DNA of 54,341 nucleotides. Source: an uncultured Prevotellaceae bacterium (lineage in GTDB: Bacteria; Bacteroidota; Bacteroidia; Bacteroidales; Bacteroidaceae). A model generated the notes under the pieces. That model worked only from the letters and a program-made list of their open reading frames with translations. It did no database searches and was not told the DNA's origin. Both the position numbers and the translations under genes were made by a program. This document shows, piece after piece, positions 16,357-24,067 of the stretch. Positions within the stretch are counted from its first letter, which is position 1, and every line of letters starts with the position of its first letter. The DNA is taken from the NCBI GenBank assembly GCA_902790625.1, contig CADASP010000029.1, positions 1 through 54,341 on the forward strand. The letters are read 5' to 3'.

Positions 16357-17391
16357 TTAGGTGTTGCTCCACGTCACGCGCTGCTGGTCGCCGATGATGT
16401 CCTTCACCTGTTGTACCAGTTGCCAGTCGGGTTCCTCGTTGGCCCACTCTATGTTGCGCTTCACGTTCTGCGGGTTGGCCGACGAGAAGAGCGTGGATGC
16501 GATGCGTGGGTTGCTCACCGAGTATTGCATGGCCAGGCGCTCGATAGGGTAGCCCTTCTCGGTGCAGAAGGCGGCGGCACGTGCGCAGGCCTCGACCAGC
16601 GGCTTCGGGGCGGGATGCCATGCGGGCACGCCACGCTGGCTGAGCAGGCCCATGGAGAGCGGCGAGGCGTTGACGACGCCCACGCCCTGCTGCTCGAAGA
16701 AGTCGAGCTCGTCGGCCAGGGCATCGTCGCAGAGGCAGAAGTGGCAGAAGTTGAGGATGCTCTCAACAATAGAAGTCCGCCAAGCCCCCCCTTCAGCCCC
16801 CGAGGGGGCTACTATAGTTTTGCGGGACGTAGGGTCTATCGTGCCCCCTTCGGGGGGCGAAAGGGGGGCTTGTTCCACCACCCATTTCAAATTCTTCAGT
16901 TGCAGGTCGGTGATGCCCACATGGCCCACAAGGCCTTTCTCCTTCAGGGCGAAGAGGGCGGGCAGCGTCTCGTCGACCACCTTCTGCAAGCCACCGGGCA
17001 GGGCAGCCTGGAACTCGATGTCGTGCACGTTGATGAGGTCGATGAAATCGATGCCTAAGCGGTCCATGCTCTCGTAGACGCTGCGGGTGACACGCTCGGC
17101 CGAGTAGTCCCACGTGTTGTGGCCGTCCTCGCCATAGCGACCCACCTTCGTGCTCAGGTAGTATTTGTCGCGGGGGATGTTCTTCAGGGCCTGGCCCAGC
17201 ACCGTCTCGGCCTTGTAGTAGCCATAGTAGGGACTGACATCGATGAAGTTGATGCCGCCTTCGATGGCGGCCTCAACGGCACTGATGCTCTCGTTCAGCT
17301 TTGTCTCGTGAAACACACTGCCCAGCGACGAAGCGCCGAAGCCCAATTGGGAAATCTTCATTCCCGTCTTTCCAAGTTCTGTGTAACGCAT
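16357..17391 (-). CDS. Aldo/keto reductase, L-fucose/L-galactose dehydrogenase-like
   Basis: 344 residues. The N terminus (TGMKISQLGFGASSLGSVF) closely resembles plant L-galactose dehydrogenase and bacterial D-threo-aldose/L-fucose dehydrogenases. The AKR tetrad is visible: Asp and Tyr in INFIDVSPYYGYY, Lys in YLSTKVGRYG, His in NVHDIEF. Such enzymes oxidise L-fucose to its lactone with NAD(P)+. Residues about 174-203 (APLSPPEGGTIDPTSRKT and on) are not part of the fold: they are encoded by a 90-base palindromic element inserted in frame (16782-16871), between a helix ending KWVVEQ and the strand ILNFCHF. Confidence 0.88.
   Translation of the reverse strand: MRYTELGKTGMKISQLGFGASSLGSVFHETKLNESISAVEAAIEGGINFIDVSPYYGYYKAETVLGQALKNIPRDKYYLSTKVGRYGEDGHNTWDYSAERVTRSVYESMDRLGIDFIDLINVHDIEFQAALPGGLQKVVDETLPALFALKEKGLVGHVGITDLQLKNLKWVVEQAPLSPPEGGTIDPTSRKTIVAPSGAEGGAWRTSIVESILNFCHFCLCDDALADELDFFEQQGVGVVNASPLSMGLLSQRGVPAWHPAPKPLVEACARAAAFCTEKGYPIERLAMQYSVSNPRIASTLFSSANPQNVKRNIEWANEEPDWQLVQQVKDIIGDQQRVTWSNT
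16782..16871 (-). repeat. Palindromic element A inside the aldo/keto reductase gene
   Basis: Begins AAGCCCCCCCTTCAG and ends CGAAAGGGGGGCTT on the plus strand; the two ends are imperfect reverse complements over nearly 30 bases each. The core TAGTTTTGCGGGACGTAGGG TCTAT is shared with element B (18310-18413). It is 90 bases long, a multiple of three, and free of stops in the host frame. Confidence 0.85.
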
Positions 17392-17398
17392 ATTATTA

Positions 17399-17621
17399 TG
17401 GGAGTTAAAGGGAGTTATAGGGGAGTTAAAGGGAGTTAAAGGGAGTTATAGGGGAGTTAATGGGGAGTTAAAGGGAGTTATGGGGAGTTATCGCTTCGCT
17501 CGGGAGTTAAAGGACGATAGACTCGTGCCTCGTTTAAACTTGAGTCTTGGAGTTGAGTTGTGGAGCAGCAGAACTATCGTCCTTTAACTCCCTTTAACTC
17601 CATTAACTCCTTTAACTCCCA
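17399..17621. repeat. GGGAGTTAAAGG tandem repeats, both orientations
   Basis: Many copies of GGAGTTAAAG / GGAGTTATAG run from 17399 to 17515; the complement (CTTTAACTCC) runs from about 17579 to 17621. The two halves could pair into a long hairpin. It separates the reductase from the mutarotase gene. Confidence 0.8.
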
Positions 17622-17629
17622 AAATGAAT

Positions 17630-18004
17630 TCAGTACAGCCGGAACATCCGCTCCATGGGCTGCCATTTCTCGTCGCTACGGGCATCGGCGGAGCATCCCT
17701 GGAACCGGGCCACGAAGGCCTCCCACTCGGCCTGGCGGGGGAGCGTGGCCAAGCGGTCCATAGCCTCGCTCCAGTTGAAGTCGGCCGGCGCGTCGACAAT
17801 CATCACCAAATGGTTGCTCAGGATGTAGATTTCCATCTCGAGGATGCCCACCTGGCGGATGCCGTCGCGTATCTCCTTCCAGCTGTATTCCTCGCTATGC
17901 CATTTGCGGTATTGGGCTATCAGCTCGGGGTCGTCGCTGATGTCGAGCATCTGCACGTAGCGCTTTATCTTCCCTCCCGAGAGGGTCTGAGCATATCCGT
18001 CCAT
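17630..18004 (-). CDS. L-rhamnose/L-fucose mutarotase family protein
   Basis: A 124-residue protein of the RhaM (DUF718) family, slightly longer than usual (about 105). Visible family features are KRYVQMLDISDDPELIAQYRKWH with the conserved Tyr and His, MEIYILSNHLVMIVD in the core strand, and EKWQPMERMFRLY at the C terminus. It interconverts the anomers of an imported 6-deoxyhexose. With FucP directly upstream on the same strand, L-fucose is the likely sugar. Confidence 0.88.
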   Translation of the reverse strand: MDGYAQTLSGGKIKRYVQMLDISDDPELIAQYRKWHSEEYSWKEIRDGIRQVGILEMEIYILSNHLVMIVDAPADFNWSEAMDRLATLPRQAEWEAFVARFQGCSADARSDEKWQPMERMFRLY

Positions 18005-18052
18005 ATTTAATTACGTCATTAATTTAAATGAGTATCTGCATGTAACCGATAG

Positions 18053-18241
18053 GCGGCCTGAAAGGCCAACAGCTCCCAGCCCAGGGCAACGCCCTGGGTA
18101 ACAGAAGAAGCCGACATTCGCCCTGAAAGGGCATAAGCATTATTTCCTATTAGGGCTTTTGCCCTTTCAGGGCGAAACTGGCGGCTCCCCTTACCCAGGG
18201 CGATGCCCTGGGCTATTGGCTCATTGCCCCTTCGGGGCGCT
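18053..18241. repeat. REP-like palindromic repeat block, second copy
   Basis: Contains CCCAGGGCAACGCCCTGGG, then GCCCTGAAAGGGC paired with GCCCTTTCAGGGC, then CCCAGGGCGATGCCCTGGG and GCCCCTTCGGGGC. The same modules occur at 2-122. Confidence 0.8.
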
Positions 18242-18309
18242 ATCGGGTGATTGCGGATAATCATTTTAATATATTGGGAGTGAGAGGGAGTGAATGGGAG
18301 TGAAGAGGG

Positions 18310-18413
18310 AGGAAGCCCCTCCCCCCGCCCCCCCATGGGGGGGAGCATTTAGTTTTGCGGGGGCATTGGGTCTATATGCTCCCCCCCAGGGGGGGCGGGG
18401 GGAGGGGCTTCCT
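18310..18413. repeat. Palindromic element B (intergenic copy)
   Basis: Begins AGGAAGCCCCTCCCCCCGCC and ends with the exact complement; core TAGTTTTGCGGGGGCATTGG GTCTATATGC. Same family as elements inside the aldo/keto reductase and MFS genes, here between FucP and the mutarotase. Confidence 0.85.
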
Positions 18414-18463
18414 AACTCCTAACTCCTAACTCCTAACTCAAAGAACTCCTAACTCCTAACTTA
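18414..18463. repeat. TCCTAAC heptamer repeat
   Basis: About six copies of AACTCCT(A). The repeat extends into fucP, so the last residues KLGVRSSLS and the stop are repeat-encoded. Confidence 0.8.
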
Positions 18464-19749
18464 TACGCCCTATACCCATAGACGATAATGAGGAGGAAGC
18501 AGAGCAGCGGCAGCACGAACGACACGTTCACTGCGGGATGGCCCATCACGGTGTGCTGGTCGATGATCATGCCCTGCAGCGGTGGCATCAGTGCTCCGCC
18601 CACGATGGCCATCACCAGGAAGGCGGCACCCAGCGTGGTGTCCTGACTGTCGACATTCTCCAGAGCGATGCCATAGATGGTGGGGAACATGAGCGACATG
18701 AAGAAGCTGATGCCCACCAGGCAGTAGAGGCCCGCCATGCCCACGATGCTGATGGCTCCCAACGAGCACAGGGCGGCGCCGCAACCGAAGATGGCCAGTA
18801 GACGGCGGCTATTGACATATTTCATCAGGAAGGTGGAGATGAAGCGGCTACAGAGGAAGAGCGACATGGCCACGATGTTGTAGTTCTGCGCCGTAGCCTT
18901 GTCGATGCCCAGGTTGTCGGCATATTGGATGATGAACGTCCACGTCATGATCTGCGCAGCCACGTAGAACATCTGGGCGGCCACACCCTCGCGGTAGATG
19001 GTGTTGTGCCACAGGTTAGATAGCGTCTGCCGCGTGCTGTGCGTCATCCCCTTCGCCTTCTGCTCCTCGCTCTGCGTCTTCGGCATCTTCGTCAGCCCAA
19101 TGATGATGAACATGACGAGCACCACCAGGCCAATGGCCACGTAGGGATTGCGAATGACGGCGAGGTCGTGCACGCGGATGTCGGCCTTCTCGGCCTCGGA
19201 GAGCGCCCCAAAGATGATTTGTCCGGCGGCATCGCGGCGGTCGCTAATGAGCTGAGGCAACACGATGAGCGAGGCCACGCTCATGCCGCAGAGCGACCCC
19301 ATGGGGTTGAAGGCCTGTGCCAGGTTCAGGCGGCGCGTGCTCGTCTCCTTCGCTCCCAACGAGAGGATGAAGGGATTGGCAGTGGTCTCCAAGAAGGCCA
19401 GGCCAAAGGTGAGGATATAGAGCGACAGGCAGAAGAACATGAAGCTCTCCTGGGCGGCGGCGGGGATGAACAGGAAAGCACCGATGGCATAGAGCGCCAA
19501 GCCAAGCAGGATGCCGCTCTTGTAGCTATATTTGCGGATGAACAGGGCGGCGGGGATGGCCATCGTGGCATAGCCGCCATAGAAGGCGAATTGCACCATC
19601 GACGCCTTGGCGGCGGTGAGCTCCATCAACGTCTGGAAGGCCGCCACCATCGGGTTGGTGATGTCGTTGGCGAAGCCCCAGAGGGCAAACAACGTCGTGA
19701 CGAGGATGAACGTCACAAGATACTTCTTCTCAATCAGTTTCGCTTTCAT
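18433..19749 (-). CDS. fucP: L-fucose:H+ symporter
   Basis: A 438-residue, 12-helix MFS protein of the FHS family. The first helix carries LFALWGFANDITNPMVAAF, closely matching FucP, including the Asn-Asp pair (Asp46 region of E. coli FucP) used in proton coupling. FLETTANPFILSLG in helix 4 is also diagnostic. It imports L-fucose, or a related sugar such as galactose in some members. Its last nine residues come from an intergenic heptamer repeat, so the original stop was probably lost or moved. A minus-strand TAACTTTG box at 19870-19877 gives a leader of about 115 bases. Confidence 0.93.
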   Translation of the reverse strand: MKAKLIEKKYLVTFILVTTLFALWGFANDITNPMVAAFQTLMELTAAKASMVQFAFYGGYATMAIPAALFIRKYSYKSGILLGLALYAIGAFLFIPAAAQESFMFFCLSLYILTFGLAFLETTANPFILSLGAKETSTRRLNLAQAFNPMGSLCGMSVASLIVLPQLISDRRDAAGQIIFGALSEAEKADIRVHDLAVIRNPYVAIGLVVLVMFIIIGLTKMPKTQSEEQKAKGMTHSTRQTLSNLWHNTIYREGVAAQMFYVAAQIMTWTFIIQYADNLGIDKATAQNYNIVAMSLFLCSRFISTFLMKYVNSRRLLAIFGCGAALCSLGAISIVGMAGLYCLVGISFFMSLMFPTIYGIALENVDSQDTTLGAAFLVMAIVGGALMPPLQGMIIDQHTVMGHPAVNVSFVLPLLCFLLIIVYGYRAYKLGVRSSLS

Positions 19750-19869
19750 TGTGTCTATGTTTTTTCTGTATTGAAGTCTCTCCCCTTACCCACGGCGCAC
19801 CAGCGCCACCGAGCCATTCAGAGGGCCAGGCCAACAGAGGGCGGCGAGCCCCATGCGCCATTTCGGGCA

Positions 19870-19877
19870 CAAAGTTA
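19870..19877 (-). promoter_or_regulatory. Promoter -7 box of fucP
   Basis: TAACTTTG followed by GTG on the minus strand, 120 bases before the fucP ATG. Confidence 0.5.
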
Positions 19878-20567
19878 CAAAGAAAAAAACTTTTGGCCAT
19901 ACTAAAAACGTTTTTTTTCAACCCGTGCGGTTGAAAAGGCTTAGCAACAACACACAAAATGCTTGCCTCCCCCCTGCACCTCTGTTCATTTTTGATTCCA
20001 CCTCAGTTCGTTTGGGTTGTACTTCTGTCCGTCTACGCTGCATTCTGCTCCGTCGGATTTGCAAACCGACCGAGCGGTTTTCTATTGGCAAACATACCCC
20101 AACCCCGCCCCTAAGTGAGGGGTGAGAGGTGGTCAAGACGCTAAAAGGCAGCTCCGCTAAATAGCCGAGAGCAAGAAGCCCCCCCGAAAGATGGATGTGA
20201 GCGACAGCGGCCCATAGCCATTCAGGGGCCGAGATTATCAAAAAAGTACCACCGCCTTTGCAACTTTACAGCACGCAAAATGGTTCACGGCGGCGATGCA
20301 TTCCAGCACGAAAAACGCCCATTTGGGCGCCTTGTTCGACCTTCGCCTGATGAAAAAACGAGGGGAAAAAGCCTAATTTTTGCACACACCATACTGTTTT
20401 GTGCACGCTATTTGCTCATTTTTGATGCCTTTTCGCGTATTTTTAAGCATGCCGTAGAATAAAACGGCAACGCCAATTTTTTTTTCGGCGTTGACTTTTG
20501 AAAGCCAGCAAACACCATTTTTTGTAAAATAAGCCCCAAACATCTGATTGTTAATCATTTAGCAAAA

Positions 20568-20633
20568 CCTCTCAAAACTCGAAAATTTTCGACCAGAAGT
20601 TTTCTCGCGCAGAATTTTCGAGTTATGAAGAGG
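20568..20633. repeat. Long inverted repeat with 12-base perfect core
   Basis: AACTCGAAAATT (20576-20587) pairs exactly with AATTTTCGAGTT (20613-20624), extended by CCTCT and AGAGG on the outside. Stem-loop of unknown role. Confidence 0.65.
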
Positions 20634-20672
20634 TAAGATAGCCGTTTTGTCAATTTCTTTCGTAAAAAAAGT

Positions 20673-20711
20673 ATCATCATTCATCCGACCCTATTCACTT
20701 TTTGACCTTGA
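20673..20711. repeat. Dispersed repeat I, copy 2
   Basis: ATCATTCATCCGACCCTATT and CACTTTTTGACCTTGA match 13646-13682 with few differences. Confidence 0.65.
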
Positions 20712-20892
20712 GTCACTGAAAAAGAGTCGATGGGGTAGCAATAGTGAAACCACTAAACTATCACACGTCATAGCGCGGGTGAAGGCCGAGAAAGCCGTGT
20801 GCACGCAAACAGCGTGATTGATTTTGGTCAAGAATACTCCCCGCTTTGAAAGAAACAATTAAAAATCAGCCACTTGAACTGCATAAAAGCTG

Positions 20893-20900
20893 TACTTTTG
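20893..20900 (+). promoter_or_regulatory. Promoter -7 box of the winged-helix gene
   Basis: TACTTTTG followed by CA; TTGA at 20874-20877 is a possible -33 element. The leader is about 42 bases. Confidence 0.6.
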
Positions 20901-20948
20901 CACCCGATTTGAAAAATCAACCTCATAAATACTAATTATTTAAGCATT

Positions 20949-21257
20949 ATGGCAGAAAAGAAAACTACGAAGAAGGCAGCCGCCGAGACCAAAGAGGTGG
21001 CCGCAGAGAAGAAGACAACGCGCAGGGCCGCTGCTGTGAAAGCAGAGAAAGCCGTGGTGGCCGTGAACGCTGAGAACATCGGTTTCAAGGCTGGCGACGT
21101 GTACCAGGCACTGGCAGCAGCCGAGAAGGCACTCACCGTGAAGGAGATTGCAAAGGCTGCAAGCATTTCGGAAGAGGAAACACTGCTCGGCCTGGGCTGG
21201 CTCTTCAAGGAGGGCAAGCTGCAGAGCACCGAGGACAACAAGATTGCCCTGGCTTAA
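20949..21257 (+). CDS. Small winged helix-turn-helix protein with basic Ala/Lys tail
   Basis: 102 residues. Residues 1-40 are a low-complexity Lys/Ala/Thr-rich tail (KKTTKKAAAETKEVAAEKKT), like histone-type DNA-binding tails. Residues about 44-102 form a compact winged-helix domain (FKAGDVYQALAAAEKALTVKEIAKAASI...) of the DUF2582 type found in Bacteroidetes. Probably a nucleoid-associated DNA-binding protein; targets unknown. It has its own promoter. A second small gene follows after ten bases. Confidence 0.8.
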   Translation: MAEKKTTKKAAAETKEVAAEKKTTRRAAAVKAEKAVVAVNAENIGFKAGDVYQALAAAEKALTVKEIAKAASISEEETLLGLGWLFKEGKLQSTEDNKIALA

Positions 21258-21267
21258 TATAGCTTCG

Positions 21268-21609
21268 GTGTACGAACAGCAAATTCTAACAATACTGTTG
21301 GGTGTAGGCGCGCCTGGCATCAGCGTGAAAAAGCTGGCCAAGCACGTCTACAACCATTATTGTACGCTCTTCTACCAACCCGACTTCCGCGATGTATACC
21401 GTGCGGTGCGGCAGTATGTGCAGCGGCAGTCGCGCTCGCAGCAGGGACTGCTGGAGCATGCCGAGCGATGGGGATGCTACCGACTGAACACCCGCAACGC
21501 ATCGGCCCGGCAGCTGATGCTCAACTTCAAGGCACAGCAAGAGAGCCAAGCGGAAAAAGAAGAAAGCGAGAAGCCGACGGTCGACCTCTCGCTGAGTTTG
21601 TTTGATTAG
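21268..21609 (+). CDS. Small conserved hypothetical, possible winged-helix protein
   Basis: 113 residues if started at GTG 21268 (VYEQQILTILLG); there is no in-frame ATG nearby downstream of the preceding stop, and the upstream frame would overlap the previous gene. The protein is basic in the middle (AVRQYVQRQSRSQQG), with a helix-turn-helix-like start (GAPGISVKKLAKHVYNH) and an acidic tail. Function not recognised. Close spacing to the winged-helix gene suggests one operon. Confidence 0.6.
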   Translation: MYEQQILTILLGVGAPGISVKKLAKHVYNHYCTLFYQPDFRDVYRAVRQYVQRQSRSQQGLLEHAERWGCYRLNTRNASARQLMLNFKAQQESQAEKEESEKPTVDLSLSLFD

Positions 21610-21729
21610 CGATATGCTTCTTTTGACATCCGTCGCATGCTGTTCGAGCAGTGGCTCGGCGGCGCGTGGCCACGAGAAGAGCATCGCGCGCTCCAATCCG
21701 TTTTTTCAGAACTTTGCAAAAACACGACG

Positions 21730-22686
21730 ATGATGGAAGCAAAAAAGAAACTCGTGTCACTACTTGTTCCCTGCTACAACGAGGAGCGGGCCTTGCCACG
21801 TTTCTACGAAGAGGCTTGCAAGGTCATCGACGCTATCGGCCAGTATGATTTCGAACTTTTCTTTGTCGATGATGGCAGCCGCGACAACACCCTGACGGTG
21901 ATTGACGCCCTGCATGCCAGCGACAAGCGGGTGTCGTACATCAGCCTCTCGCGCAACTTCGGCAAGGAGAACGCCATGCTGGCGGGGTTCGACCATGTGG
22001 CGGGCGACAGCGTGGTGGTGATGGATGCCGACCTGCAAGACCCGCCGTCGCTGATACCCCAAATGCTGGAGTATTGGGAGCAGGGCTATGAGGATGTCTA
22101 TGCCAAGCGGGCCAACAGGGGCGAGGAGAGCTGGCTGCGAAAGAAGTCCTCGCTGCTGTTCTATCGCATCCTGGACCACAGCACGCGCTTCGAGGTGCTG
22201 AAGAACGTGGGCGACTTCCGTCTGCTCGACCGCAAGTGCATCGAAGCCCTGCGGCAGATGCGCGAGACGGAGCGCTACACCAAGGGCATGTTCTGCTGGA
22301 TTGGCTACAAGAAGAAGGAGATGGTGTTCGACCGTGGCGACCGCGTGGCCGGACAAAGCAACTGGAGCTTCAGGTCGCTGCTCAACCTGGCCATCGAGGG
22401 CATCACCTCGTTCACCACAGCCCCGCTGCGCTTAGCCAGCATCATGGGGTTCGTCATCGCCTTCGTGGCCTTCGGATTCCTGCTGTTCTACCTCACCAAG
22501 ACCATCCTCTTCGGCGACCCCGTGCAGGGCTTCCCCACGCTGGTCACCCTCATCCTGTTTCTGGGCGGCGTGCAGCTGCTCTGCCTGGGCATCATGGGCG
22601 AATATGTGGGGCGCATCTTCAACGAGACGAAGAGACGGCCTCCCTATCTGGTTGATGACTTCAAGCGTGGCGAGAGCCTGAAATGA
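21730..22686 (+). CDS. GT2 polyprenol-phosphate glycosyltransferase (GtrB/DPM type)
   Basis: 318 residues. The GT-A domain (about 1-220) has VPCYNEERALP, DDGSRDNT, and DADLQDPP with the metal-binding DxD. Two C-terminal membrane helices (about 235-300) and GQSNWSF are typical of the GtrB/ArnC/DPM1 group, which transfers a sugar to undecaprenyl phosphate. The lipid-linked sugar could serve a GT-C enzyme such as the DUF2723 protein nearby, which is speculation. ATG 21730 or 21733 both fit; a GAACTTTG box just upstream (21712-21719) implies a very short leader. Confidence 0.88.
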   Translation: MMEAKKKLVSLLVPCYNEERALPRFYEEACKVIDAIGQYDFELFFVDDGSRDNTLTVIDALHASDKRVSYISLSRNFGKENAMLAGFDHVAGDSVVVMDADLQDPPSLIPQMLEYWEQGYEDVYAKRANRGEESWLRKKSSLLFYRILDHSTRFEVLKNVGDFRLLDRKCIEALRQMRETERYTKGMFCWIGYKKKEMVFDRGDRVAGQSNWSFRSLLNLAIEGITSFTTAPLRLASIMGFVIAFVAFGFLLFYLTKTILFGDPVQGFPTLVTLILFLGGVQLLCLGIMGEYVGRIFNETKRRPPYLVDDFKRGESLK

Positions 22687-22717
22687 GGCTACAAACCATC
22701 AAGTTGCTTCTCGCATA

Positions 22718-23275
22718 ATGGAAAAACTCACTCCCGAACAGCGACACAAGACGATGGCGGCCATCCGGAGCAAGGACACGAAGCCGGAGCTGATGGTGCG
22801 CCGGGGGCTGTGGAAGATGGGATTCCGCTACCGCCTGAACTCGCCACGACTGCCCGGCCACCCCGACCTGGTGCTGCGCAAATACCGAACGTGCGTGTTC
22901 GTCAATGGCTGCTTCTGGCACGGACACGGGGCAGAGCTGGAAGGCGAGGAGCCGTCAGGCACCAAAGGCTGCTGCGCCATCCCCACCACGAACCAAGCGT
23001 TCTGGGTGGCGAAAATCAGGCGCAACCAGCAACGCGACAAGCAGGTGCAGCAACGGCTGGCCGAGATGGGATGGCACTGCATCACCGTGTGGGAGTGCGA
23101 GCTGACACCCCAACGCCGGGAGGCCACTCTGAAGGCACTGGCGCACACGCTGAACAGCATCTGGATGCAAGACCACAGCGTGAAGCGACCCTATCAGATA
23201 GAAGAAGACACGCCGATGCCCTTGGCCGCAGAAGAAGTTAGGAGTGAGGAGTTAGGAGTCAGGAGTGAGGAGTGA
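22718..23275 (+). CDS. vsr: Very short patch repair endonuclease (orphan)
   Basis: 185 residues. Vsr marks: the N terminus MEKLTPEQRHKTMAAIRSKD, HPDLVL with the catalytic metal Asp, and FVNGCFWHGH with the conserved His residues and zinc-site Cys. Vsr nicks T:G mismatches left by deamination of 5-methylcytosine, normally next to a Dcm methylase gene; none is present here. The last dozen or so residues (VRSEELGVRSEE) are encoded by the intergenic heptamer repeat AGTTAGG/AGTGAGG, so the tail is not part of the fold. Confidence 0.93.
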   Translation: MEKLTPEQRHKTMAAIRSKDTKPELMVRRGLWKMGFRYRLNSPRLPGHPDLVLRKYRTCVFVNGCFWHGHGAELEGEEPSGTKGCCAIPTTNQAFWVAKIRRNQQRDKQVQQRLAEMGWHCITVWECELTPQRREATLKALAHTLNSIWMQDHSVKRPYQIEEDTPMPLAAEEVRSEELGVRSEE

Positions 23276-23393
23276 GGGGCGACCGCCTTTTTTTATTTGA
23301 AAGCGTTTCGATACGACAGAACTCCTAACTCCTAACTCCTAACTCCTAACTCAAAAAAACTCCTAACTCCTAACTCCTAACTCCTAACTCCTA
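23233..23393. repeat. AGTTAGG heptamer repeats, both orientations
   Basis: AGTTAGGAGT-type copies at 23233-23275 lie inside the vsr 3' end, and CTAACTCCTAACTCC copies at 23320-23393 reach the deacetylase stop. The two arrays are inverted and could pair across the convergent gap. Confidence 0.85.
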
Positions 23394-24002
23394 CACGAAT
23401 GTTTTGAAGGCATAGCCCTGCTGCATCAGCCATTCAATGCTTTGCGGCAGGGCTGTGCGCAATTTGTCGATGGCCTTCACCGAGTCGTGGAAGGTGATGA
23501 TGGAGCCCGGCCGAGTGTAGCGCTTCACATTGTTCACGATGTCGTCGGCCGTCATCCACTTCGAGTAGTCGCGCGTCACCACATCCCACATCACTACCTT
23601 GAATTTCCTCGATAGCCAGGCATATTGCGTCAGGCGCATCCAGCCATGCGGTGGACGGAAATAGCGGCTCTGTATGTAGGCGTTGGCACGCTCCACATTA
23701 TACATATAGTCTTTAATGGAGTGTGGAAATCCACTGATATGGTTGTGGGTGTGATTACCCACCTGATGGCCCTCGGCTTTTATCCTTTCGAACAGCTGCG
23801 GATATTTGCGCACGTTGTCGCCCACCATGAAGAAAGTGGCCTTGGCGCCATAGTGGCGCAAGGTGTCGAGGAGGAAGGGTGTAGACTCAGGAATGGGGCC
23901 GTCGTCGAACGTGAGGTAAACAGCACGTTCGCGACGGTCCATTCTCCATAAGGCTTTTGGGTAGAGCCAGCGGAGATAAGCGGCTGGTTGCTCAATAATC
24001 AC
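23391..24002 (-). CDS. Polysaccharide deacetylase (NodB, CE4)
   Basis: 203 residues. The five NodB motifs are visible: LTFDDGP (metal Asp pair), NHTHNH (metal His), RPPHG, VMWDVVTRDY and ITFHDS. CE4 enzymes remove N- or O-acetyl groups from peptidoglycan, chitin-like glycans or surface polysaccharide. There is no clear signal peptide, although the WLYPKALW segment is hydrophobic. The start is a GTG (VIIEQPAAYLRW), which aligns with the usual N terminus of Bacteroidales homologues as I recall them. The stop TAG is the first triplet of a TAGGAGT heptamer array. Confidence 0.9.
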   Translation of the reverse strand: MIIEQPAAYLRWLYPKALWRMDRRERAVYLTFDDGPIPESTPFLLDTLRHYGAKATFFMVGDNVRKYPQLFERIKAEGHQVGNHTHNHISGFPHSIKDYMYNVERANAYIQSRYFRPPHGWMRLTQYAWLSRKFKVVMWDVVTRDYSKWMTADDIVNNVKRYTRPGSIITFHDSVKAIDKLRTALPQSIEWLMQQGYAFKTFV

Positions 24003-24024
24003 ACGCTCCTGATTCCAATTACGA

Positions 24025-24067
24025 ATTAAGAATTCCCAACTCCTAACTCCTAACTCCTAACTCCTAC
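24025..24067. repeat. Heptamer repeat abutting the DUF2723 stop
   Basis: About four copies of AACTCCT; the TAG stop of the DUF2723 gene (24064-24066) is the first triplet of the array read on the minus strand. Confidence 0.8.

Larger units (their letters stand above)
19750..20948. other. Gene-free, repeat-rich intergenic region
   Basis: No credible reading frame on either strand. It holds the fucP leader and promoter, decayed GC-rich repeats (19785-19865 and 20155-20240), a CAACGCC...GGCGTTG hairpin near 20467-20495 that resembles the core of repeat E, the inverted repeat at 20568-20633, repeat I copy 2 (20673-20711), the motif ACAGCGTGATTGA near 20809 that is also found at 35592, and the promoter of the next gene. 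Confidence 0.6.

Noticed and set aside
17399..18463. CRISPR-like array in the repeat-rich 17.4-18.5 kb region
   Set aside because: Units are 7-11 bases, directly adjacent, without unique spacers, and no cas gene is present.
19749..20125. Small frames in the gene-free region after fucP
   Set aside because: Pro/Arg-rich and unconserved in appearance, with no start context; they cross repeats and the fucP leader.
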